Source: Candidatus Nanohalarchaeota archaeon (GTDB taxonomy: Archaea > EX4484-52 > B79-G9). Taken from it: a stretch of 9,287 nt of DNA. A model generated the notes under the pieces. The model was not told where the DNA came from. It made no database searches and saw only the letters and a list, made by a program, of their open reading frames with translations. The stretch is taken from contig DAOVYR010000026.1 in the NCBI GenBank assembly GCA_030635525.1, positions 1 through 9,287 of the forward strand, given 5' to 3'. Made by a program: the position numbers and the translations under genes. Numbering within the stretch: the stretch's first letter is position 1; every line of letters starts with the position of its first letter. Shown here one piece after another: positions 1 to 4,665 of this stretch.

Positions 1-2
1 AG

Positions 3-137
3 CATACGTATTATTTTGATCCGTTTGAGGTGCTGCGTTATTGCGCTACTATGACCCGTAATCTTAAGTTTGATCATACGTACCTGCCGCATGATTTTAC
101 GGTTTTTATGTATAAGAAGGGGGATTATGAATTTTGA
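3..137 (+). CDS. C-terminal end of an unrecognised protein (5' truncated by window edge)
   Basis: An open frame enters from the left edge and gives the last 44 residues of a protein, ending in MYKKGDYEF and a TGA stop. The stretch is rich in aromatic and charged residues (Tyr-Tyr-Phe-Asp-Pro near the start, then an HTYLPHDF segment) and reads like the end of a soluble globular domain, with no membrane segment or Cys motif. I do not recognise the family. The other two forward frames are stopped early or look uncoded here, which supports this frame. A possible small ORF overlaps its last 11 bases, and the folded repeat at 253-333 lies about 115 bases downstream. Confidence 0.55.
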   Translation, partial: HTYYFDPFEVLRYCATMTRNLKFDHTYLPHDFTVFMYKKGDYEF

Positions 138-255
138 CCGTCAAATGTATGGGGCTTTGAGTGGATTTTGGACTGTTATAAGTGGTGGTGAGGCGATTGT
201 TTTTTCGCGTTGTTGTCTCTGTGGAGCTAAGTCCTGTTATATGTGTTGGTGTTGA
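127..255 (+). CDS. possible 42-residue Cys-rich small ORF
   Basis: An ATG at 127 follows a purine-rich AAGAAGGGGG stretch with Shine-Dalgarno-like spacing. It overlaps the end of the upstream gene by 11 bases, an arrangement that can give translational coupling. The predicted 42-residue product has six cysteines among its last 14 residues (positions 29, 30, 32, 37, 40 and 42), which could bind metal. Its stop codon lies inside the left boundary of the folded repeat at 253. No family is recognised and a chance ORF is quite possible. The GGT/TGT-rich composition of the DNA could by itself generate the Gly and Cys content. Confidence 0.2.
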   Translation: MNFDRQMYGALSGFWTVISGGEAIVFSRCCLCGAKSCYMCWC

Positions 256-333
256 TAACTTTGGCGATTAAAGCGAGTTTCTTGAAAAGAAATTCGGACG
301 AACGACAGCGAGTGTTTTAATCGCTTGTTATCA
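253..333. repeat. folded repeat, copy A (attC-like imperfect inverted repeat)
   Basis: The outer arms are TGATAAC (253-259) and GTTATCA (327-333), a perfect 7-bp inverted pair. Inside, after unpaired spacers (TTTG on the left, TT on the right), is a perfect 9-bp stem, GCGATTAAA (264-272) with TTTAATCGC (316-324). The apex holds a 9-bp hairpin with a GAA loop (275-295, one G-T pair), then GGACG, then a weak CG-rich hairpin and AGTGT. Copy B at 832-908 has the same plan with a different stem. An 'R box, spacer, L box, variable apex' layout is how integron attC sites fold. A folded terminator or a non-autonomous repeat are the alternatives. Confidence 0.7.
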
Positions 334-335
334 TA

Positions 336-348
336 GTCTCGAAGAGAC
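336..348 (-). terminator. small GTCTC/GAGAC hairpin downstream of the membrane-protein gene
   Basis: GTCTC (336-340) and GAGAC (344-348) form a 5-bp hairpin with a 3-base loop. It lies between the stop of the 377-775 gene and folded repeat A, so it could help end that transcript. There is no adjacent T-run on the minus strand, so the terminator role is a guess. Confidence 0.2.
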
Positions 349-376
349 CGAAGAGTTGCAGGGCTTTTGGCTAAAT

Positions 377-775
377 TTAAGTTTTTTTCCAGAAATAATA
401 AATCCCTGCAGACAGATATAATATTGGTGTAATAATTGTTAAGATGATAATTGATGTTATTGTTAATATTGATTCTCCAAATAAATCAGTTATTCCTCCT
501 AAAGCGATAACATGAAGGATGTATGGCAATTCCTTTAATCCCCACAATATGGATAATATAGCACCAATTATTTTTGCTTTATTATTATTTGCTCTCAAGA
601 ATAATACAGGCAACATTAAAAATATTAGATAAACAGGCACAATGATAAAGGTCTGCGCTAGCATATCACACCCACCTCGGCACGGAACAAAAAAGGCAAG
701 AATGATAGTACCTATTAAAAAAAGAAGAAATCCAATCAAAGCAATTTGCCAGCTCTTGATTTCTTTAGGGTCCAT
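377..775 (-). CDS. small four-helix membrane protein, family unknown
   Basis: A 132-residue protein with four strongly hydrophobic stretches at about residues 9-30, 42-60, 67-92 and 102-128. It has a short charged N-terminus (MDPKEIKSW), a Cys-x3-Cys pair (C32, C36) in the first loop, a basic Asn-rich loop (RANNNKAK, about 61-68) and a lysine-rich end. It is likely an integral cytoplasmic-membrane protein; no family or catalytic motif is recognised. The ATG at 775 is preceded by a TATA box 31 bases upstream, the same spacing as at other genes in the window. The DNA is visibly more AT-rich, with more ATA and ATT codons, than the neighbouring housekeeping genes. The gene lies exactly between two copies of the folded repeat and reads toward copy A, like an acquired cassette. 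The function is unknown. Confidence 0.7.
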   Translation of the reverse strand: MDPKEIKSWQIALIGFLLFLIGTIILAFFVPCRGGCDMLAQTFIIVPVYLIFLMLPVLFLRANNNKAKIIGAILSILWGLKELPYILHVIALGGITDLFGESILTITSIIILTIITPILYLSAGIYYFWKKT

Positions 776-797
776 GCTTTTTAATATATTTCACATC

Positions 798-806
798 ATT
801 TATATG
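798..806 (-). promoter_or_regulatory. TATA box for the membrane-protein gene
   Basis: On the minus strand this reads CATATAAAT, starting 31 bases upstream of the ATG at 775. With an archaeal transcription start about 25 bases downstream of TATA, the mRNA would be leaderless or nearly so. A second AT-rich stretch (ATATATTAAAAA) lies too close to the ATG to act as the TATA box. Confidence 0.45.
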
Positions 807-831
807 TCTTTTGAAAGCCCTGTAATTTCCG

Positions 832-908
832 ATAACTGTTTGGGATTTTGTCGAGTCGCGAAGCGATTCGGACGGAGCCGCAGGCGTAGTGTCAAAATCC
901 CTTGTTAT
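832..908. repeat. folded repeat, copy B (attC-like imperfect inverted repeat)
   Basis: The outer arms are ATAAC (832-836) and GTTAT (904-908). Unpaired spacers TGTTT and TT are followed by a perfect 9-bp stem, GGGATTTTG (842-850) with CAAAATCCC (893-901). The apex has a 7-bp GAA-loop hairpin (853-869, with a G-T pair at the same place as copy A), then GGACG, a GCC-GCA-GGC hairpin (877-885) and AGTGT. Compared with copy A, the main stem and both apical stems have changed on both sides together. The loop, the GGACG, the AGTGT and the ends are kept. That is structure conserved over sequence. Confidence 0.7.
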
Positions 909-917
909 GTTCCCGAA

Positions 918-991
918 ACCAATATCCTCAAACGGCAAGGAGCGAAGCGACACAGAGTTCGTGCGACCGAGCCCGTCGAACCAATATCCTC
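918..991. repeat. 12-bp direct repeats flanking a 50-bp GC-rich insert
   Basis: ACCAATATCCTC occurs at 918-929 and again at 980-991. The 50 bases between are clearly GC-richer than their surroundings and contain GCGAAGCGA (942-950), which is also found in the apical hairpin of repeat B (858-866). This could be a partial duplication or a small insertion with duplicated target. Confidence 0.5.
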
Positions 992-1049
992 CAGTTTCAC
1001 CAATTTTTTAATTAAAACATGGCGAGGGCGTGCGAATTGGACATAACCT

Positions 1050-1110
1050 GTATTAAGAGAACAAAATGTTCGCTTAATACCCCGTATCTGAGGGTTTAGG
1101 GAACATTTTG
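1050..1110. other. two mutually exclusive hairpins
   Basis: The first hairpin pairs GTATTAAG (1050-1057) with CTTAATAC (1073-1080) and, after an A/G mismatch, GAACA (1059-1063) with TGTTC (1067-1071) around an AAA loop. The second pairs CAAAATGTTC (1062-1071) with GAACATTTTG (1101-1110), with ACCC/GGGT (1079-1082 with 1092-1095) nested inside. The two share 1062-1071 and cannot form together. An ATAAC two bases before the first hairpin repeats the boundary seen in repeats A and B. Confidence 0.5.
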
Positions 1111-1230
1111 ATGCCTTTGGTTTTATTGGCTTTAGGCAAATGCCATGCGCAATTCTTATGTCTGCGGGGTGCGCGTTTAATAAGAGTAATTACAAGAAAG
1201 CTTTTAATGTAGATACTGAAAGCCTATCCG

Positions 1231-1264
1231 GGCGCTGCGTCGATGAGTCAATCGTCGACGCGCC
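1231..1264. terminator. GC-rich hairpin across the kae1 stop codon
   Basis: GCGTCGA (1237-1243) pairs with TCGACGC (1255-1261), extended by GGC (1231-1233) with GCC (1262-1264) past a 3-base bulge. It covers the last codons and the stop of kae1. It may stabilise the mRNA end or assist termination. There is no T-run directly after it on the minus strand, so termination is unproven. Confidence 0.35.
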
Positions 1265-2204
1265 ATTTTGGCAATATTTTGCTTTCTTCTGTTTTTAGTG
1301 TTTTTTTGTTTTTGTAGTTCAGGATTCCGCTCCATGCTATCATTATGCCATTGTCTCCTGCGTATTTCATGGGGCATGCGAAGTATTTTGCGCTCCTTTC
1401 TTTGCACATGTCAGAGAGCATTTCTTTGAACCTGTTGTTTGCGGCGACGCCGCCTGTGATGAGGACTTCCTGCTTTTCTGTGTGCGCGAGTGCTCTTTCA
1501 GTCGCTTCTATGAGCATTGCAAAGGCATGTTCCTGGAAGGAGAAGCAGAGGTCTTCAAGTTTTGCGCCTGAGTTGTGTCTTCTTGTGACGTCTGTGACCA
1601 GTCCGGAATAAGAGAAGTCCATGCCTTTTACTGTGTATGGGAGTTCAATGTATCTGCCTTTTTTTGCGAGTTTTTCAATTATGGGGCCGCCGGGGAATCC
1701 GAGGTCGCATTCTCTTGCGAATTTGTCTATTGCATTTCCTATGGCGATGTCGAGTGTTTCTCCGAATACACGGTATTTGTTGCAGCTGAATCCTATGACC
1801 TGTGAGTTGCCGCCGGAGACATAGAGGATGATGGGGTCTTTTGCGCTTGTCAGGAGTTTTGCGATGTCTATGTGCGATATGCAATGGTTTACGCCAACAA
1901 GCGGTTTTTTGAGTTTCAGGGACAGGGCTCTTGCAAATGTTGCTGTGATTCTAAGGCATGGGGGGAGTCCCGGGCCTTGTGAGAATGAGATGATGTCGAG
2001 GTCTTCTGGGTTGATTTTGGCTTCTTTGATGGCGTCTTTTAACAGCTTTGGCGCAACTTCTGCGTGGTGTTCTGCTGCTTCTCTCGGGTGGATGCCTTTG
2101 GGTGGGAAGAAGCTTGATTTGACGTCTGAGAGGATGTTTCCTTTGTCGTCTATGATGCCTATGCCCAGTGTGTGGGCGGTCCCTTCGATTCCTAGTGATA
2201 GCAT
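1248..2204 (-). CDS. kae1: tRNA N6-adenosine threonylcarbamoyltransferase Kae1
   Basis: Kae1 (TsaD/OSGEP family) is the catalytic subunit of the KEOPS complex. It transfers the threonylcarbamoyl group onto A37 of ANN-decoding tRNAs. The 318-residue length fits stand-alone Kae1. Visible motifs are the N-terminal LGIEGTAHTLG, the metal-binding NHCISH (H107, H111), the nucleotide-binding VSGGNSQ, GETLDIAIGNAIDKFAR, DFSYSGL, ITGGVAANN, and YAGDNG with the metal-ligand Asp. I chose the ATG at 2204 because family members begin right at this LGIEGTAH segment and a TATA box lies 31 bases upstream; a longer frame from 2291 adds 29 unrelated residues. No Bud32 kinase domain follows, although many archaea have a Kae1-Bud32 fusion. 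It sits downstream of the rps27ae operon, as commonly in archaea, but 130 bases away. Confidence 0.95.
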   Translation of the reverse strand: MLSLGIEGTAHTLGIGIIDDKGNILSDVKSSFFPPKGIHPREAAEHHAEVAPKLLKDAIKEAKINPEDLDIISFSQGPGLPPCLRITATFARALSLKLKKPLVGVNHCISHIDIAKLLTSAKDPIILYVSGGNSQVIGFSCNKYRVFGETLDIAIGNAIDKFARECDLGFPGGPIIEKLAKKGRYIELPYTVKGMDFSYSGLVTDVTRRHNSGAKLEDLCFSFQEHAFAMLIEATERALAHTEKQEVLITGGVAANNRFKEMLSDMCKERSAKYFACPMKYAGDNGIMIAWSGILNYKNKKTLKTEESKILPKWRVDD

Positions 2205-2226
2205 GTGTTTTTTATGGATGAATAGG

Positions 2227-2235
2227 TTTATATTG
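2227..2235 (-). promoter_or_regulatory. TATA box for kae1
   Basis: On the minus strand this reads CAATATAAA, beginning 31 bases upstream of the kae1 ATG, the spacing expected for a leaderless archaeal mRNA. A second TATA-like CATATAAA lies at 2282-2289 inside the loop of the inverted repeat at 2260-2298. Confidence 0.5.
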
Positions 2236-2259
2236 TTAGTTCTGTTGAGAATCTTAAGC

Positions 2260-2298
2260 TTTTTAATTGCCGAGTCACACTTTATATGCAATTAAAAA
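2260..2298. repeat. 11-bp perfect inverted repeat between rps27ae and kae1
   Basis: TTTTTAATTGC (2260-2270) pairs perfectly with GCAATTAAAAA (2288-2298) around a 17-base loop. It lies just after the last gene of the ribosomal/RNAP operon. On the minus strand its first arm follows T-rich sequence (TTTTTT, then ATTTTTAATTGC), so it may terminate that operon. It could also be an operator for kae1, since a TATA-like sequence lies in the loop. Confidence 0.45.
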
Positions 2299-2334
2299 TA
2301 AGTAGAAAAAATATGAAACAGCCAGAAACGAAGT

Positions 2335-2529
2335 TTATGACTTCTTAATCTCTGTGTATCCGCATCCGCCGCAGTATATCCTGTTTTTCATGTTTGCGAG
2401 CAGTTTCTTGCATTTCGGACACTTTTTGTTCTTCAGAACAGCGCGACCGTCTTTAATGTCGTAGTTTTTCCATAACTGTGGACTTTTTCCGCGCCCTTTG
2501 CTTTTTGCTTTTTTTGCGATAATATTCAC
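2335..2529 (-). CDS. rps27ae: 30S ribosomal protein S27ae
   Basis: A small zinc-ribbon protein of the small ribosomal subunit, 64 residues long, typical of archaeal S27ae without the ubiquitin fusion of eukaryotes. The zinc site is C37-x2-C40 and C53-x2-C56, followed by the usual GYTE end and a lysine tail. The N-terminal stretch is Lys/Gly-rich and leads into LWKNYDI. The start is GTG at 2529, because no ATG is available and the family N-terminus is short and basic. It lies 4 bases after rps24e and is the last gene of the operon before the 11-bp inverted repeat. Confidence 0.93.
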   Translation of the reverse strand: MNIIAKKAKSKGRGKSPQLWKNYDIKDGRAVLKNKKCPKCKKLLANMKNRIYCGGCGYTEIKKS

Positions 2530-2533
2530 CTAG

Positions 2534-2998
2534 TTATTCTTTTTTAGTATCATCTTTTTTTGATGCTGCTTCCTTTTTTTCTGTGTCTGGTGCCTTTTCT
2601 TCTTTTTTTGGCTCCTCTTTTTTCTCTTCCTTTACTTCCTCTTTCTTTTCAGCATCAGGGGTTTTTTCTTTTTTCTTTTCAGGAGCCTCTTTTGCTTCTT
2701 CTGGTGCTTTGCTTTCTTTTTTGGCTTCAGCGCTGTCTGCGTCTTTCTTTGGTTTTTCGTATCCCGGTACTAATTCTTTTTTGTCGTACACTCTCACATG
2801 TACTTCACTTGTCGGTCTTCCATATTTCTGGTAAACGGCGTCGATGAAAACGCACTCTTTCTTGAGTTTAAGTTCGTTGGAAACCTGGGTAGCAATATCA
2901 TTCTTACTTGGTGTGGTTCCTTTTTTCGTAACCATACATATGATCTCTCTTCTTGAAAGAAGAGGGTTTTTTTTGTCATCAATTATGTTTATTTCCAT
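2534..2998 (-). CDS. rps24e: 30S ribosomal protein S24e with a long charged C-terminal tail
   Basis: Residues 1 to about 82 match the S24e fold: MEINIIDDKKNPLLSRREI at the start, then TPSKNDI, a VFIDAVYQKYGRP segment and a VRVYDKKE strand. Archaeal S24e is usually about 100 residues, but this one has 154. Residues 86-154 are almost only Lys, Glu, Ala, Pro and Asp, with near-repeats (KTPDAEKKE and KAPDTEKKE). The tail is likely disordered or helical on the ribosome surface; its role is unknown. The start is the ATG at 2998 (MEINI), because a longer frame from 3040 would overlap spt4. ATG 3004 is also possible. It lies 22 bases after spt4. Some archaea carry a DUF359 gene between these two, which is absent here. 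Confidence 0.92.
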   Translation of the reverse strand: MEINIIDDKKNPLLSRREIICMVTKKGTTPSKNDIATQVSNELKLKKECVFIDAVYQKYGRPTSEVHVRVYDKKELVPGYEKPKKDADSAEAKKESKAPEEAKEAPEKKKEKTPDAEKKEEVKEEKKEEPKKEEKAPDTEKKEAASKKDDTKKE

Positions 2999-3020
2999 AT
3001 ACATCAATCCCTGTTCATTA

Positions 3021-3203
3021 TTAGAATATCTGCAAAGCATATCTTCCCGGTACAGTGCATTCTGCTTTTACGCCCATTTCTGATTCCGGATCATATACAA
3101 TAAATACACCTTTACAGTTCCTTGTAAGGTCCTTGTTCTTGCAGACTTCACATTCTTTTTCTTCTGTTATCCTGCGGCATATCCTACATGCTTTTTCAGA
3201 CAT
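3021..3203 (-). CDS. spt4: transcription elongation factor Spt4 (RpoE2)
   Basis: A 60-residue zinc protein that pairs with Spt5 and clamps RNA polymerase on DNA to promote processivity. Two Cys pairs (C6/C9 and C18/C21) form the zinc site. The C-terminal half shows the family pattern: a G-x-F-I-V-Y-DPE strand followed by a PGRYAL end. The ATG at 3203 sits 6 bases after the rpoE1 stop and is preceded by GTGATGAATC, a plausible Shine-Dalgarno match (GTGAT). rpoE1 and spt4 adjacency is widely conserved in archaea. Confidence 0.93.
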   Translation of the reverse strand: MSEKACRICRRITEEKECEVCKNKDLTRNCKGVFIVYDPESEMGVKAECTVPGRYALQIF

Positions 3204-3209
3204 GATTCA

Positions 3210-3818
3210 TCACTTCTTCCTGGTTTTTTTAACTGGTTCTTTTGCATCTTTTTCAGGCTTGTTTTTTGCCTTTAGTTTTGCCAGTTTTTCAGCTTTAAGC
3301 CATTCGATTGCGCCCAGACCTGGCTGTCTCATGGTGAGATTTATTTTGTTTATCTCTTTTTTGTCAAGGCTTACTCCGATAATTCTTGCTCTTACGTTGT
3401 CTGTTGGCTTTAAATTTTTATTGGAGTCTTTGCCTGCCAGAATGCCTGTTTTTCGGTCGTAGCTGATATAATCATTTACAATCTGTGATATGTGGCACAT
3501 CCCGTCTATTGGACCGAACCTGACGAATACGCCGAATTCTGTGATGTCAACTATGCTGCCTTCAACGACTTCGTGCAGTTTGGGCACGAATACCATTGCC
3601 TTAAATTTGGCATTATAGTGTATGCCTGCATCCTCAACTTCAATTGCTCCGCCGGTGGATTCCAGCACTTCTGTGATTGCAAGCACAACTCCAAATTCCA
3701 TCACGATTTTATTTTCGTATTTTGCTGCCAGACCTTTCATTATTGATTCTGTTTTGTTCATTCCTATGTGTTCCGGTGATACGCGGATGGAGTCCTCAAG
3801 TGTCATTATTTCAAACAT
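3210..3818 (-). CDS. rpoE1: DNA-directed RNA polymerase subunit E' (RpoE1/Rpb7)
   Basis: Subunit E' forms the polymerase stalk with RpoF, binds emerging RNA and helps open-complex formation. The 202 residues contain the N-terminal tip domain (about 1-80, beginning MFEIMTLEDSIRVSPEHIG) and an S1 RNA-binding domain (about 83-165, with GSIVDITEFGVFVRFGPIDG and CHISQI). A basic tail of some 25 residues, ending KKTRKK, goes a little beyond the usual length of about 187. The ATG at 3818 follows AAGGGA as a likely ribosome-binding site, 11 bases after the pyrophosphatase-like gene. Position 2 of the operon, before spt4, is the expected archaeal order. Confidence 0.95.
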   Translation of the reverse strand: MFEIMTLEDSIRVSPEHIGMNKTESIMKGLAAKYENKIVMEFGVVLAITEVLESTGGAIEVEDAGIHYNAKFKAMVFVPKLHEVVEGSIVDITEFGVFVRFGPIDGMCHISQIVNDYISYDRKTGILAGKDSNKNLKPTDNVRARIIGVSLDKKEINKINLTMRQPGLGAIEWLKAEKLAKLKAKNKPEKDAKEPVKKTRKK

Positions 3819-3829
3819 GGTATTCCCTT

Positions 3830-4351
3830 CTATTCTTTTTTTCTGTCATATATTTTTATTGCATGCATGACTGCGCGCGAAGCATCTTTTGCGCCGGTCC
3901 ATGCGATGATTTTGATGTTACTTGTTTTTGGTTTTTTATAGTTTTTGAAAAATTCTTCTGTTTCCTTCAGGTTGTGTTCTGATACTTTTTTTATGTCTCT
4001 TATATCTTTGTACTCAGGGTCATTTAACGGAACTGCAAGCAGCTTGTCTTTTCGCACGCCGTTCACGCTTAGTTTCAAAAGCCCTATGGGGACGGCGTCA
4101 ACCATGCATCCCGGGAATGTCGGGTATTCGGTGAGTATCATGGCGCGCAATGGTTTTCCATCTTCCCACATTGTTTTTGGGATAAATCCATAATCGCAAG
4201 GATATGTGATTGATGAATAAAGCACGTTTTTTAATCTTGTAAACATCCCATTGACGTTGTATGTGTTTCTTGAGTCTTTTGTCGCTTCGACAACCACTGT
4301 TACAACTTCCGGGGGTTTTAATCCTGTTGGCAAATCTTTGCGTTTGTCCAT
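3830..4351 (-). CDS. family I inorganic pyrophosphatase homologue, catalytic residues lost
   Basis: The 173 residues align along their whole length with family I (soluble) inorganic pyrophosphatase: KPPE near the N-terminus, VLYSSITYPCDYGFIP (43-58), PTFPGC, PIGLLK, AVPLND and FFKNYK. The active site is degraded. The signature D-x-D-P-x-D reads D64-G-K66-P-L-R69. By alignment to E. coli PPase, K29, E31, R43, D67, D70, D97 and D102 correspond here to T30, N32, N42, K66, R69, V96 and K101. E22, Y54, D64, K103, Y138 and K139 remain. With most metal ligands gone, PPi hydrolysis is unlikely, so it may be a structural or regulatory pseudoenzyme. The ATG at 4351 follows an in-frame stop and GGTG. 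It leads the rpoE1-spt4-rps24e-rps27ae operon. In Thermococcales, as I recall, an active ppa occupies this place. Confidence 0.88.
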   Translation of the reverse strand: MDKRKDLPTGLKPPEVVTVVVEATKDSRNTYNVNGMFTRLKNVLYSSITYPCDYGFIPKTMWEDGKPLRAMILTEYPTFPGCMVDAVPIGLLKLSVNGVRKDKLLAVPLNDPEYKDIRDIKKVSEHNLKETEEFFKNYKKPKTSNIKIIAWTGAKDASRAVMHAIKIYDRKKE

Positions 4352-4489
4352 TTATACACCATGGGGCGCCTAATAACAGATTAGAAGCAAGATTGTTTCT
4401 ATTTTTTCTGTGCTTTCTTATTTTACTGCTGCCTTGTGATTTATTTTGCATGCTGTTGTTTGATTATTTCTTAATTTTATGGACAAACC

Positions 4490-4498
4490 TTTTTAAAT
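4490..4498 (-). promoter_or_regulatory. TATA box for the pyrophosphatase-like/rpoE1/S24e operon
   Basis: On the minus strand this reads ATTTAAAAA. It would start transcription near 4470, about 120 bases before the first start codon. It is the best TATA match in this region; a weaker AT stretch near 4440 is possible. Confidence 0.4.
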
Positions 4499-4554
4499 GT
4501 AATTGTTGTTTTGGTTTTATTTGCAGTTCAATGGCTTTTTTATGGGATGTTCAA

Positions 4555-4602
4555 TATATAGTAAAAGTCATAACTTTTTGCACTATATGACTTTTCCATA
4601 TA
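4555..4602. repeat. 10-bp perfect inverted repeat with ATATA flanks
   Basis: AAAAGTCATA (4563-4572) pairs with TATGACTTTT (4586-4595) around a 13-base loop, and TATAT (4555-4559) with ATATA (4598-4602) outside a small internal loop. It lies about 55 bases upstream of the gpmI TATA box and between two divergent promoters, so it could be an operator or a folded separator. The binding factor is unknown. Confidence 0.5.
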
Positions 4603-4656
4603 GTTAACGCCTTTTTAGTTCTTGGTTAAGTTTGTCAATTTAGTAACGACCTTAAC

Positions 4657-4665
4657 TATATAAAA
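4657..4665 (+). promoter_or_regulatory. TATA box for gpmI
   Basis: TATATAAAA begins 32 bases before the ATG at 4689, so transcription should start within a few bases of the start codon (leaderless mRNA). No Shine-Dalgarno sequence precedes the ATG, which agrees. Confidence 0.65.

Larger units (their letters stand above)
776..1247. other. gene-free region between the membrane-protein gene and kae1
   Basis: No convincing coding frame is seen on either strand; the longer open frames run through folded repeat B and are GC-rich artefacts. In order it holds a minus-strand TATA box, repeat B (832-908), two 12-bp direct repeats around a 50-bp GC-rich insert (918-991), a GTTATGT/ACATAAC inverted pair (904-910 and 1041-1047), a strong hairpin at 1050-1080 that competes with a longer one at 1062-1110, and a short GCGCA/TGCGC pair (1147-1151 with 1170-1174). 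The last part could be 3' UTR of kae1 or an unrecognised structured RNA. Confidence 0.6.

Noticed and set aside
765..953. 62-codon minus-strand frame over repeat B
   Set aside because: Its sequence follows from the GC-rich hairpins of the repeat and it blocks the promoter of the 377-775 gene.
642..1046. 134-codon open frame on the plus strand across repeat B
   Set aside because: It overlaps the membrane-protein gene and runs through an inverted repeat; the product is Arg/Lys-rich with no domain-like pattern.
1000..1047. Possible full third copy of the folded repeat
   Set aside because: CCAATT/AATTGG and ATAAC are present, but the GAA hairpin, GGACG and the second end are missing, so it is not counted as a copy.
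2205..2291. 29-residue N-terminal extension of Kae1
   Set aside because: The family begins at the LGIEGTAH segment. The extension spans a TATA box and part of an inverted repeat.
2560..2847. Phe/Leu/Ser-rich plus-strand frames opposite rps24e
   Set aside because: They mirror the Lys/Glu-rich tail codons of S24e; poly-TTT/CTT composition alone keeps them open.
4261..4590. 109-codon plus-strand frame in the divergent promoter region
   Set aside because: It begins inside the pyrophosphatase-like gene on the other strand and covers the promoter region and the inverted repeat; the product is Leu/Cys/Phe-rich without motifs.
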